DNA of 62,348 bases. Origin: Candidatus Azobacteroides sp. (GTDB lineage: Bacteria; Bacteroidota; Bacteroidia; Bacteroidales; WRGA01). Numbering within the stretch: position 1 is the stretch's first letter; every line of letters starts with the position of its first letter. The DNA is taken from NCBI GenBank assembly GCA_021201815.1, contig JAJQEC010000067.1, positions 1 to 62,348 on the forward strand. Direction: 5' to 3'. This document shows positions 1-8,728 of this stretch, piece by piece. The translations under genes were made by a program, and so were the position numbers. The notes under the pieces are model-generated. The model was given only the letters and a program-made list of their open reading frames with translations. It searched no databases and was not told where the DNA came from.

Positions 1-102
1 TTTTTATTTCGTAATTCTTCCTTTAAGGTGCCTTGTATTAAATAATAATTTAATAAAAAGGAGTCGAAAACGTCTTTTTTATTAAAAAAATAAAGATTTT
101 CC

Positions 103-203
103 TTTTCCTCAAAAAGCGCATCCACTTTTTTTTAAAGCAGAGGCGCTTTTTTTTAAAGCGGATGCACTTTCATACCAGAAGCGGATGCGCTTTTTGAGGA
201 AAA
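103..203. repeat. 21-bp perfect inverted repeat with related inner words
   Basis: The arm at 103-123 (TTTTCCTCAAAAAGCGCATCC) is the exact reverse complement of 183-203. Outside the arms, ATTTTCCTT on the left pairs again with a copy on the right after a 3-base bulge. The roughly 60 bases between the arms carry more versions of the same word: GCAGAGGCGCTTTT near 137 and GCGGATGCACTTT near 158. It could form a large hairpin or cruciform. No gene lies directly to its left in the window, so whether it ends a transcript cannot be seen. Confidence 0.75.
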
Positions 204-676
204 ATAAGGAAAATTGTTCATGAAAATATGCATATGGTATGTTCCTATACTAGGCTAAAAAGGGTGTAGGACACGGCAAAAAGAAAGAAAAAGAGGAAAA
301 ATTTTTCTTTAAAAATTGCGCATAAGCCCCTTGTAGTAAGGAAAGAAAGAAAAAATATAATCCTCTGGAAGGAAGATTTGAATAAACAGTAGGTGAAAAA
401 AATATTTCATTCTGAAAAAATGTCATAACACCTTGGTCCTGCAAAAGAGAAAATTCTCTTGCGGTTCTTATTTTTCCTGCCGGAAAGAATAAAAAACAAC
501 CAATCCGTATAGGAAGGGTAAAGAAAAATATATATAGAATATACTGCATCTGTATGAATTATTCTTTTGCCATTTATTGCAAATATAATCAAAAAATATG
601 CCAAAGTCAATTCCGGAAGGAAAAAGAGTTGTGGAAATATAAATCCGTTTTTAACATGTCAGATCTGATTAAATAA

Positions 677-706
677 TTGATTGAAAAAATTAATTAGTTA
701 TATTTA
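677..706 (+). promoter_or_regulatory. Putative ribD promoter
   Basis: TATATTTA at 699-706 matches seven of eight positions of the Bacteroides -7 box TAnnTTTG. TTG triplets at 677-679 and 681-683 could serve as the -33 element. The box lies about 50 bases before the ATG. Confidence 0.35.
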
Positions 707-754
707 CACAACTAAAATCTTACAAAAGAGAGGTGGGAAAAATTTAAAATAAAA

Positions 755-1846
755 ATGAGAATGGAAGATATGGGTTCTCCGGATGAAAAATTTATGTTAA
801 GATGTCTGCAACTGGCAGAAAATGGAAAGCCGAACGCCTTTCCTAATCCTTTAGTGGGGTCTGTTATTGTATACAAGGGTAAGATAATAGGGGAGGGGTT
901 TCATGCTATGTATGGAAAAAGACATGCCGAAGTAATGGCGATCCACTCCGTAAAAGAAGAATCCCTATTGCAGGAATCTATACTATATGTTAATCTGGAA
1001 CCTTGTGCGCATTATGGAAAAACACCTCCTTGCGCTGAACTGATTATCGAAAAAAAAATACCTCGTGTTGTCATTGGAATGAAGGATCCCTTCTCCTTAG
1101 TAGCCGGAGAGGGAATCAATATGCTCAGGAATGCCGGAATAGAAGTGGTTGTCGGGATATTGGAAAAAGAGTGTAAAGAACTGAATAAGTTTTTTCTGAC
1201 ATACCATACGCATCACCGTCCTTATATTATTCTTAAATGGGCACAAACATCAGATGGATATATTGACCACGTAAGAAGCCAGGAGAATATTTCTGCGGCA
1301 GTCATATCTAATCCGGTTACACAACTCATATCTCATAAGCTCCGTGCCGAAACAGATGCTATTCTGGTTGGAACGAATACCGTATTAAAAGATAATCCGT
1401 CTTTAACAACACGTTTGTGGAAAGGTAGTGATCCGATGAGAATATTTCCTGACAGGAATAAACGGATTTCCGACAAGCATACAATTTTAAATGATTTTGT
1501 GCCAACAATTGTTTTTACAGAAAACTCTATCCCTGAGAGAAAAGAAAATACAACGTATGTTCGTATTGATTTTACTAAAAATATTATTCCTCAGATTTTA
1601 AATGTATTATACGAAAAGAAAATTCAATCTTTAGTAGTGGAAGGAGGCAATAAACTCCTTACAAGTTTTATTGACGCGGGATGTTGGGATGAAGCAGCCA
1701 TAGAGATCTCCCGGAAAAAATTTAAGGAAGGAACAGAAGCTCCTCTATTATCAGGAGATATAATAAACGTGAATAAATTTGATGATTCTGAGTATTTTGT
1801 AATCCAAAATAAAAATCAAGTTAAAAGTCCGGAAGGAATAAAATAA
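755..1846 (+). CDS. ribD: Bifunctional riboflavin biosynthesis protein RibD
   Basis: RibD performs two cytoplasmic steps of riboflavin synthesis: deamination of the pyrimidine ring and reduction of the ribosyl side chain (EC 3.5.4.26 and 1.1.1.193). The N-terminal deaminase domain (about residues 10-150) shows the zinc site: H57-A-E59, the PC motif at C84 and the PPC motif at C93. The C-terminal reductase domain (about 155-355) has the GTNTVLKDNPSL segment and VVEGG motif of the family. The length of 363 residues is normal. The ATG at 755 is followed by two more in-frame ATGs within six codons, so the exact start is uncertain by a few residues. It stands alone with its own promoter. Confidence 0.95.
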   Translation: MRMEDMGSPDEKFMLRCLQLAENGKPNAFPNPLVGSVIVYKGKIIGEGFHAMYGKRHAEVMAIHSVKEESLLQESILYVNLEPCAHYGKTPPCAELIIEKKIPRVVIGMKDPFSLVAGEGINMLRNAGIEVVVGILEKECKELNKFFLTYHTHHRPYIILKWAQTSDGYIDHVRSQENISAAVISNPVTQLISHKLRAETDAILVGTNTVLKDNPSLTTRLWKGSDPMRIFPDRNKRISDKHTILNDFVPTIVFTENSIPERKENTTYVRIDFTKNIIPQILNVLYEKKIQSLVVEGGNKLLTSFIDAGCWDEAAIEISRKKFKEGTEAPLLSGDIINVNKFDDSEYFVIQNKNQVKSPEGIK

Positions 1847-1934
1847 AAATGTTAATGCGGATTATTCTTTCTTTCTTTATTCTCTAATTTTTCATAAAAC
1901 TAAAAGGCAATTATAGTTACAGCATTTTTTTTTT

Positions 1935-1942
1935 TACATTTG
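1935..1942 (+). promoter_or_regulatory. -7 promoter box upstream of DUF6242 lipoprotein
   Basis: TACATTTG is a perfect match to the Bacteroides TAnnTTTG box. It ends 25 bases before the ATG at 1968, implying a short leader. No clear TTG lies at -33; TTATAG at 1911 is the nearest candidate. Confidence 0.5.
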
Positions 1943-1967
1943 CAACTCATTTGTAAAATTTACCTAA

Positions 1968-3284
1968 ATGAATTTAACACCGTTTCGATTATTTTCTTTC
2001 CTGGCCTTTATCATCGGTTTCTCATCTTGCCTGGATGATGATACGACGACTACTTCATATAAAGATGCTCAGATATATTCTTTTTCTCTTACTAATTCGA
2101 AGGTAGATGGACTATCTACCACTACTTTTACCATAGATCATAAAAACGGACTTATTTATAATGCAGATTCTCTGGCTTATGGTACCGTTGTTTCAAAAGT
2201 AGTATGTTCTTTAACAACAAAAAGTGCTGCTGGCATTCTGGTAATGGCAGAAGCAACAAACGATACGGTTACATGGAGTGCTTCCGATTCCATAGATTTT
2301 TCCAAACCCGTTAAATTTGAAGTTTATTCTCAGGATGGGACTGAAACGAAGACATATACCGCAACATTAAATGTGCATCAACACAAAGAGACCGGTTTTT
2401 CCTGGAAAAAGATAGTGGATAAAGCTACAAACAGAAATATTTCTATGCAAAAAACAGTATTTCTGGAAGGCCTTTATTATACTTTTGTAAAGGTAAATAA
2501 TGATTTTATGTTATTTATTTCATTCAATGATGGTCAGACATGGGTCTCTCAGGATTTGGTAAATTTCCCTCCGGATGTAGAATTGATGTCCATGCTGGCA
2601 GTTCAGAATAAACTTTACGTGGCTACTTCTTCAGGAGAAGTGTACGCTTCTCAAAATGGTAGGCAATGGAATCAGACAGATATAAAGGAAAATAGCGAAA
2701 CCGTAAAAGTGAAAAACTTTATTGATGTCTGGAATTCATCGTGTTATGCCTTAATAGATAAAGACAATCAATATTATTTTGGAAATACTTCCGATATGAC
2801 TAATTGGGAAGTTAGCACGAATACTATTCCAGCCGGTTTTCCGGTATCCGGCTTTGGAGTTTCTTCTAATAAATACGGATTGATTGTTGTCGGTGGTAAG
2901 AATAGCCAGGGACAGTTGTTGAATACGACATGGTTAACTTCCGGTGACCATACATGGCTTCAGACAACAGATTTAATTCACAATGAATTAGAAAAAGTCG
3001 AAGGTGCTGCCTTAGCTTATTATTCGGATAAATATTACTTAATAGGAGGATTAAATACCTCCGGAACCTATACCGAGGAGGTGTTTGTATCAAGAACAAA
3101 TGGTGTTACATGGGAAAAAACAGATAGTTTAACCCTGACAGATTTATATGAACCCAGAGCTTTTTCTTCTGTACATGTGAATCAGGACGGTTTGCTTCTG
3201 TTCGGAGGTACAAATGGAATCACCTGGTTTGATGATGTATGGCAGGGAGTTCTGAACGAGCTGTTAGTGAGCAGTTCTGATTAA
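1968..3284 (+). CDS. DUF6242-type surface lipoprotein
   Basis: The N-terminus has a hydrophobic signal ending in a lipobox (GFSSC, Cys21), followed by an acidic stretch (LDDDTTTT), which in Bacteroidetes favours export of lipoproteins to the cell surface. Residues about 25-125 form an immunoglobulin-like domain; residues about 140-430 contain repeated short units with Trp, Gly and Ser (for example DGQTWVS, NGRQWNQ, GVTWEK) typical of BNR/kelch-like propeller blades. This matches my recollection of the Bacteroidales DUF6242 family, whose function is unknown. It sits between ribD and the porG-uppS-bamA block with its own promoter, so a link to envelope biology is inference only. Confidence 0.8.
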   Translation: MNLTPFRLFSFLAFIIGFSSCLDDDTTTTSYKDAQIYSFSLTNSKVDGLSTTTFTIDHKNGLIYNADSLAYGTVVSKVVCSLTTKSAAGILVMAEATNDTVTWSASDSIDFSKPVKFEVYSQDGTETKTYTATLNVHQHKETGFSWKKIVDKATNRNISMQKTVFLEGLYYTFVKVNNDFMLFISFNDGQTWVSQDLVNFPPDVELMSMLAVQNKLYVATSSGEVYASQNGRQWNQTDIKENSETVKVKNFIDVWNSSCYALIDKDNQYYFGNTSDMTNWEVSTNTIPAGFPVSGFGVSSNKYGLIVVGGKNSQGQLLNTTWLTSGDHTWLQTTDLIHNELEKVEGAALAYYSDKYYLIGGLNTSGTYTEEVFVSRTNGVTWEKTDSLTLTDLYEPRAFSSVHVNQDGLLLFGGTNGITWFDDVWQGVLNELLVSSSD

Positions 3285-3333
3285 AAATAAAAAGCAAAAT
3301 TTTTAGAAATAACTTTTAAAAATGCCGGAAATA

Positions 3334-3341
3334 TAATTTTG
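3334..3341 (+). promoter_or_regulatory. -7 promoter box upstream of porG
   Basis: TAATTTTG matches TAnnTTTG exactly and lies 54 bases before the porG ATG. No TTG is visible near -33. It would serve porG and probably uppS and bamA, which follow closely. Confidence 0.4.
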
Positions 3342-3395
3342 TTTATTCTGCAACGTTCTTTTTATATTGACAAAACAATTGCTTACTGACAAAAG

Positions 3396-4085
3396 ATGTT
3401 TAATAAAAGAAAAAAGATATTGATTGCAGTCGGATTAATTATATTTCCATTAATTGAGCTGTTTTCACAGTCATATAAATATGAAATAGGAGGCATGGGA
3501 GGAGCTTCATCCTACATCGGAGAAGCTAATCCCGGACTGTATAAAAATATTGGGGGTACATTCGGCGCTCTTTTTCGGTATAACCATAATTTTCGTTATG
3601 CCGTGAAAGCTAATCTTGCAATGGCGCATGTATCCGGTGATACACAACAATTTGAAAATGTTTTTCCGGATGAGAAACAATATGCTTTCAGCCGGAATGT
3701 TTTTGACTTAGGTGTGCAAATGGAGTTTCATTTTTTTAATTATAGTGAAGGATTTCGATATCTGGAAACTCAAAGCTGGACACCTTATCTTTCGGCAGGG
3801 TTAGGAGTTTCTTTTGCCGGAGGAGAATCTAACTTTTTTAGTGTAAATATTCCTTTTGGAGTTGGCATTAAATATAAGATCAGACCACGATGGAATGTCG
3901 GGATGGAGATTTCATTCCGTAAGCTTTTTCAGGATAACCTGGATGTTACGGAGCGTAATCCCTCTCTTTCGCTGGATGATCCCTACAATATAAAAAGTGC
4001 GATGTATAAGAATAAAGATTGGTATCAATTGACATTTCTTTTTATTACATACGACTTTTATAGTTGTGGAGGTTTTTGTAAATAA
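3396..4085 (+). CDS. porG: T9SS component PorG (DUF6089 outer-membrane beta-barrel)
   Basis: A 229-residue protein with a signal peptide (cleavage near LFSQ-SYKYE) and an 8-stranded-barrel-like body rich in alternating aromatic and Gly residues (GGMGGASSYIGEANPG at the mature N-terminus). The DUF6089 family includes PorG of Porphyromonas gingivalis, an outer-membrane protein associated with the PorK/PorN ring of the type IX secretion system. The order porG, uppS, bamA, ompH, ompH is, from memory, the same as in P. gingivalis (PG0189-PG0193), which supports orthology. Other T9SS genes in the window (porZ, porX) agree. The assignment rests on family likeness and synteny; no catalytic motif exists to check. 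Confidence 0.8.
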   Translation: MFNKRKKILIAVGLIIFPLIELFSQSYKYEIGGMGGASSYIGEANPGLYKNIGGTFGALFRYNHNFRYAVKANLAMAHVSGDTQQFENVFPDEKQYAFSRNVFDLGVQMEFHFFNYSEGFRYLETQSWTPYLSAGLGVSFAGGESNFFSVNIPFGVGIKYKIRPRWNVGMEISFRKLFQDNLDVTERNPSLSLDDPYNIKSAMYKNKDWYQLTFLFITYDFYSCGGFCK

Positions 4086-4123
4086 AAAATTGATTTCAGG
4101 AATTACAAAGCTGCAAATATATT

Positions 4124-4861
4124 ATGGCAAGTAAGCAACAAATATATAAAGACCATATACCAAAGCATGTGGCAATAATTATGGATGGCAACGGACGTTG
4201 GGCTAAACAACGGGGATTGGATAGGAGTGAAGGCCATCGGCAGGGAGTAGAATCTGTTCGTAATGTGATACAGGCAGCTTTAGATTTGGGCATCTCATAT
4301 TTAACATTATATACTTTTTCCAGTGAAAACTGGAATAGACCCAAAGATGAAATCGAAGCCCTTATGAATTTATTGGTCTGGGCTATTGAAAGAGAAACAC
4401 CGGATTTGATGGAAAAGAATGTCCGGTTATTATGTATCGAAGACCAAGACAGCTTACCGGAAGTACCCAGGCAGAGACTAAAAAAATGCATGGAACAAAC
4501 AGCTAATAATACGGCTTTATCTGTTGTATTAGCCATTAGTTATTCTTCCAGAAATGAAATAGTGTCCGCAGTGAAGAAAATTTCAACTGAAGTAAAAAAC
4601 GGACAGCTAAATGTGAATGATATAAATGAAAAGTTAATTCCTGAATATCTGACCACACGTGGAATTCCGGATCCGGATTTGTTAATCAGAACAGGAGGAG
4701 AGCTTCGGATCAGTAACTTTTTATTATGGCAGTTATCTTATTCCGAATTATATTTTACCGATGTATACTGGCCGGATTTCGGGAAAGAGGAATTGGAAAA
4801 AGCCGTATTGGATTATCAAATGAGAGAACGACGTTTTGGAAAGACAAGCGAACAGCTTTAA
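4124..4861 (+). CDS. uppS: Isoprenyl transferase (undecaprenyl diphosphate synthase)
   Basis: Cis-prenyltransferase that extends farnesyl diphosphate with isopentenyl diphosphate to the C55 carrier used for peptidoglycan and surface polysaccharide. Signatures are complete: HVAIIMDGNGRWAKQRG with the Mg-binding Asp at residue 21, the SSENWNRP segment, and the C-terminal DLLIRTGGELRISNFLLWQ block. The length of 245 residues is normal. It begins 38 bases after porG and ends 33 bases before bamA, so the three are likely co-transcribed. Its lipid carrier would feed both murein synthesis (see murI) and the polysaccharide locus at 26003-42692. Confidence 0.96.
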   Translation: MASKQQIYKDHIPKHVAIIMDGNGRWAKQRGLDRSEGHRQGVESVRNVIQAALDLGISYLTLYTFSSENWNRPKDEIEALMNLLVWAIERETPDLMEKNVRLLCIEDQDSLPEVPRQRLKKCMEQTANNTALSVVLAISYSSRNEIVSAVKKISTEVKNGQLNVNDINEKLIPEYLTTRGIPDPDLLIRTGGELRISNFLLWQLSYSELYFTDVYWPDFGKEELEKAVLDYQMRERRFGKTSEQL

Positions 4862-4894
4862 TTATTTATAGAGTTCATAGTTATTCAAAAATAT

Positions 4895-7471
4895 ATGCAA
4901 AAGAAAATACTATTTTTATTTTTTAATGTTCTTTTTTCAGGATTATTCGTTTTCTCTCAAGAGCCGGCAGATTCTGTAAAAAATGATAATTTACCGGTAA
5001 TCTCCTATTCTTCTACTCCTAAAACCTACACCGTCGCTGGCATCGATGTGCAGGGTGCTGATAACTATGATGATTTCATTATTATTGGACTTTCCGGTCT
5101 TTCTGTCGGAGAAAAGGTGACTATCCCGGGAGGAGATGAAATTTCTACTGCCATTAAACGCTTCTGGAGACATGGGTTATTCTTAGAAGTGCAGATTTCA
5201 GCTACTAAAATAGAAGGGGACCAGGTATGGCTGTTAATAGATTTGAAACAACGTCCCCGTATTTCCGAAATAAACTATCAGGGTGTAAAGAAGTCCGAAC
5301 GTGAAGACCTCGAGAGCCGCTTAGGGCTTGTGGTAGGAAACCAGATCACACCTAATATCGTAGATAGGGCGAAAATTTTCATTAAAAGATATTTTGATGA
5401 AAAAGGATTTAAAGATGCGGAAGTAACCATTATTCAAAGACCTGACAATAGCAAAGAAAATCAGGATATTGTGGATATTATCATAGATAAAAAGGAGAAG
5501 ATAAAGGTTAATAAGATATACATAGAAGGTAATTCGGTCCTTTCGGATAATAAAATAAAAAGGACCATGAAGAAAACGAATGAAAAAGGGAAGTTACGGA
5601 ATCTTTTTCGTTCAAAGAAATTTGTGGAGAGTGAATTTGAAAATGATCAGGATTTGATTATTGAAAAATACCAGGAGCTGGGATACAGGGATGCGCAAAT
5701 TATAAAGGACAGTGTAGCAAGATTTGATGAGAAAACAGTGGATGTCTTCCTGACGATTGAAGAGGGGCCTCTGTACCACATAAAAAGTATCCAATGGGTT
5801 GGAAATACACTTTACCCTTCGGAATGGCTGAGCCAGGTATTGGGATTGGCTCCCGGAGACGTATATAATCAGAAAAAATTAATAGAAAGATTACAGGTAG
5901 ATGAGGATGCCGTGGCGAACCTTTATATGAACAACGGTTATCTGTTTTTTCATATTGACCCGGTAGAAGTAAATGTAGAAAATGATTCGATCGATCTGGA
6001 ATTCCGTATCAGAGAAGGAACGCAGGCTACGATAAATAAAGTGGAAATTCAGGGGAATGATCGTTTGTATGAACATGTTATCCGAAGAGAGCTTTATACA
6101 AAACCCGGAGCGCTGTATAGCCGGGAGGATATCATACGATCCTTAAGGGAAATTGCCCAGACACAGCATTTTAATCCGGAAAATATGAACCCGGATATAC
6201 GTCCGAATTATGAAGATGGAACAGTAGATATTATTTATCAGTTAGAATCCAAGTCAAACGACCAGGTAGAGTTTTCATTAGGGTGGGGACAAACCGGTTT
6301 GGTAGGAAGATTAGGATTTCGTTTTGCAAATTTTTCTATAAGAAACCTGCTGAATCCCAGTAGCTATAAAGGAATTATTCCTCAGGGAGAAGGTCAGTCA
6401 TTGAGTATCAGTGGACAAACCAACGGACGGTATTACCAGTCTTATAGCATTTCTTTCATGGACCCCTGGTTCGGTGGGAAACGTCCTAATACATTCTCTT
6501 TAGGAGGTTATTATTCCCGCTATTCAAGTATTAGTAGTACCTATGCAAATAATTATTATAATTATTTATATAATTCCAGTTACTACGACCAGTCTTCTAT
6601 TTATAGCTATGCAGACCCGAATACTTCCTTTGAAATGATTGGTGTTTCTGTCGGATTAGGAAAAAGGCTGAGTTGGCCGGATGACTATTTTTCTATTTAC
6701 GGAGAACTTTCTTTCCAACAGTACCGGATGAAGAACTGGGATTACTTTATCGTCCAGAATGGAAATTGTAACAATTTCAGCCTTAGAATAAATTTCGGGC
6801 GTAATTCTACGGACCAGCCAATTTATCCGAGAAGAGGTTCGACTTTTAATCTTTCGGTAGCACTGACTCCGCCTTATTCTCTTTTTGACGGAAAAGATTA
6901 TGCTGCTATGACCGAAGAAGAAGCGTATTCGGAGAAAAAGTATAAATGGGTGGAATATCATAAATGGAAATTCAATTCTAAAACCTTTACCTCTTTATCT
7001 TCTAACGATAAGCTGATATTAATGACCCGTGCGGATTTCGGGTTGGTAGGATATTACAATAAAGATAAAAAATCTCCCTTTGAAACATTTATGGTCGGTG
7101 GTTCCGGTATGTCCGGATATAGTAGTTCGTATGCAACTGAAACCATTGCCTTAAGAGGATATGAAGACAGTTCATTGGGTAGTCAGCAGTCTGCTTATAC
7201 CCGTTTGGTGCTGGAATTACGTTATCCGCTGTTGCTAGAACCAACTTCTACCATTTATGCATTAGCCTTTTTAGAAGGCGGAAATGCATGGTATGATGTA
7301 AAACGGTTTAATCCTTTCGATATAAAACGGGCAGCAGGTGTGGGTATACGCGTGATGTTACCGATGATCGGTTTACTGGGTCTGGACTGGGCATATGGAT
7401 TTGATAAAATTAATGGCTCCAGTTCGTATGGAGGCAGTCAGTTACACTTTGTATTGGGACAGGAGTTCTAA
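4895..7471 (+). CDS. bamA: Outer membrane protein assembly factor BamA
   Basis: Core Omp85 subunit that folds beta-barrel proteins into the outer membrane. A signal peptide (cleavage near VFSQ) is followed by about five POTRA modules (residues about 45-480; for example KVNKIYIEGNSVLSDNKIKR and TINKVEIQGNDRLYEHVIRR starts) and a C-terminal Omp85 barrel (about 490-858) with the VGGSGMSGY (lid-loop type) and LRGYEDSSLG segments. It ends in Phe (GQEF), as expected for a barrel protein. The length of 858 residues suits Bacteroidetes BamA. It is followed by two OmpH/Skp chaperones that escort its clients through the periplasm. Confidence 0.95.
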   Translation: MQKKILFLFFNVLFSGLFVFSQEPADSVKNDNLPVISYSSTPKTYTVAGIDVQGADNYDDFIIIGLSGLSVGEKVTIPGGDEISTAIKRFWRHGLFLEVQISATKIEGDQVWLLIDLKQRPRISEINYQGVKKSEREDLESRLGLVVGNQITPNIVDRAKIFIKRYFDEKGFKDAEVTIIQRPDNSKENQDIVDIIIDKKEKIKVNKIYIEGNSVLSDNKIKRTMKKTNEKGKLRNLFRSKKFVESEFENDQDLIIEKYQELGYRDAQIIKDSVARFDEKTVDVFLTIEEGPLYHIKSIQWVGNTLYPSEWLSQVLGLAPGDVYNQKKLIERLQVDEDAVANLYMNNGYLFFHIDPVEVNVENDSIDLEFRIREGTQATINKVEIQGNDRLYEHVIRRELYTKPGALYSREDIIRSLREIAQTQHFNPENMNPDIRPNYEDGTVDIIYQLESKSNDQVEFSLGWGQTGLVGRLGFRFANFSIRNLLNPSSYKGIIPQGEGQSLSISGQTNGRYYQSYSISFMDPWFGGKRPNTFSLGGYYSRYSSISSTYANNYYNYLYNSSYYDQSSIYSYADPNTSFEMIGVSVGLGKRLSWPDDYFSIYGELSFQQYRMKNWDYFIVQNGNCNNFSLRINFGRNSTDQPIYPRRGSTFNLSVALTPPYSLFDGKDYAAMTEEEAYSEKKYKWVEYHKWKFNSKTFTSLSSNDKLILMTRADFGLVGYYNKDKKSPFETFMVGGSGMSGYSSSYATETIALRGYEDSSLGSQQSAYTRLVLELRYPLLLEPTSTIYALAFLEGGNAWYDVKRFNPFDIKRAAGVGIRVMLPMIGLLGLDWAYGFDKINGSSSYGGSQLHFVLGQEF

Positions 7472-7563
7472 TTGGCTGAAAATTTATCTTTTAATTAAAC
7501 TTTTTGGTCGGATTTTAGTCAAAGGAAAGGTTGATTATATTGTAATTATAAAATATTGAGAGA

Positions 7564-8079
7564 ATGAAGAAATTTATTTTATCCATTATAGTTTTTGCTG
7601 CCTTTTCTATTTCAGGAATGGCACAGAAATTTGCGCTTGTTGATATGGAATATATTTTGAAAAATATTCCGAATTATGAAATGGCAAACGAACAATTGGA
7701 TCAGGTATCCAAGAAATGGCAGGTAGAAGTGGAAAGAGCTTTTCAGGAAGCACAGAATATGTATAAAAACTATCAATCCGAATTAGTGTTTCTTTCGGAA
7801 GATATGAAAAAGAAAAGGGAAGAAGAGATCGTGGCAAAAGAAAAAGAAGCAAATGAATTAAAGAAAAAATATTTTGGCCAGGACGGAGAATTATTTAAGA
7901 AACGGGAAAGTCTGATGAGACCTATTCAGGAAGAAATATATAATGCCGTAAAACAGGTTTCGGAAGAAAAAGGCTATCAGATGATTATGGATAGAGCTTC
8001 TTCTGCAAATATTATTTTCGCTTCTCCCAGAATAGATGTAAGTAATGAAGTGCTGGTAAAATTGGGATATTCAAAATAA
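7564..8079 (+). CDS. OmpH/Skp family periplasmic chaperone 1
   Basis: A 171-residue secreted protein: signal peptide (cleavage near GMAQ-KFAL), then the OmpH start pattern KFALVDMEYILKNIPNYEMANEQLDQ, a long charged alpha-helical coiled coil (about 45-135) and the return strand ending in VSNEVLVKLGY. Skp trimers hold unfolded outer-membrane proteins and deliver them to BamA. The gene directly follows bamA (92-base gap) and precedes a paralogue. Tandem skp-like genes after bamA are common in Bacteroidales. Confidence 0.9.
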   Translation: MKKFILSIIVFAAFSISGMAQKFALVDMEYILKNIPNYEMANEQLDQVSKKWQVEVERAFQEAQNMYKNYQSELVFLSEDMKKKREEEIVAKEKEANELKKKYFGQDGELFKKRESLMRPIQEEIYNAVKQVSEEKGYQMIMDRASSANIIFASPRIDVSNEVLVKLGYSK

Positions 8080-8135
8080 TTTCCTAATTTTACACGGTTA
8101 TATAAAAAATGAAATTTTTTAATTAATTGTATACT

Positions 8136-8645
8136 ATGCGAAAAAAAGTATTTATAGGGTTATTGACAATTTTAGCTTGTTCATTCTCCCTTTCAGCTCA
8201 GGATTTGAAATTCGGCTATGTAAATGTGGGTGAAATATTACAAATCATGCCTGAAAGAATTGAAGCTCAAAAAAAGATTGATACGGAGACTACAAAATTA
8301 GAAGACGAACTTAATAAAATGCGGGAAGAATTAAATAAGAAATTTACCGCTTTTCAGGATGAGCAGGAAACTTTATCGGAAACAATTAAAGTGATGAAGA
8401 TGAAGGAAATCAATGAACTGGATCAACGAATTCAAACTTTCTATGAAGATGCTCGTCAGGATCTGCAAAGATTACAGTTGCAGGAAATGCAGCCAATAGA
8501 AGAGAAAATAAAAAATGCAATCAAAGCAGTAGGCGATAGAGAAGGATATGTGTCCATTATCGATAGTAATTCGGCTTATTATTTTTCACCTACAAAAATG
8601 ACAGATGTATCTCCTGCCGTAAGAGCAGAATTAGGAATCAAATAA
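8136..8645 (+). CDS. OmpH/Skp family periplasmic chaperone 2
   Basis: Second Skp-like protein, about 169 residues. The frame extends three codons upstream to a TTG at 8127, but the ATG at 8136 (MRKKVFIGLL) gives a standard signal peptide cleaved near SLSAQ, so I prefer it. Mature protein: DLKFGYVNVGEILQIMPE, then an acidic/basic coiled coil (about 40-130) and the closing EGYVSIIDSNSAYYF strand. It differs clearly from the first copy, so the pair is an old duplication. A strong hairpin terminator follows at 8669-8696. Confidence 0.9.
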   Translation: MRKKVFIGLLTILACSFSLSAQDLKFGYVNVGEILQIMPERIEAQKKIDTETTKLEDELNKMREELNKKFTAFQDEQETLSETIKVMKMKEINELDQRIQTFYEDARQDLQRLQLQEMQPIEEKIKNAIKAVGDREGYVSIIDSNSAYYFSPTKMTDVSPAVRAELGIK

Positions 8646-8668
8646 AAAATTCCTCTATAATAAAAAAG

Positions 8669-8700
8669 AAAGGATGGATATACATATCCATCCTTTTTTT
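8669..8700 (+). terminator. Rho-independent terminator after ompH2
   Basis: AAAGGATGGATAT pairs perfectly with ATATCCATCCTTT, followed by a T run up to 8700. It closes the porG-uppS-bamA-ompH-ompH unit just before murI. Confidence 0.9.
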
Positions 8701-8701
8701 G

Positions 8702-8709
8702 TATTTTTG
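8702..8709 (+). promoter_or_regulatory. -7 promoter box upstream of murI
   Basis: TATTTTTG matches TAnnTTTG exactly, directly after the terminator and 20 bases before the murI ATG. No TTG at -33 was found. Confidence 0.4.
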
Positions 8710-8728
8710 TTAGCCTAATTTATATAAA

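Larger units (their letters stand above)
1..754. other. Non-coding region with inverted repeat
   Basis: No convincing gene. Minus-strand reading frames here are rich in Phe, Leu and Ser encoded by A/T runs and look like noise. The stretch contains a long inverted repeat (103-203, listed separately) and, at its right end, the likely promoter of ribD. Confidence 0.6.

Noticed and set aside
250..610. Two overlapping minus-strand reading frames rich in Phe
   Set aside because: Composition follows A/T runs, no signal, motif or spacing suggests a gene, and they overlap each other.
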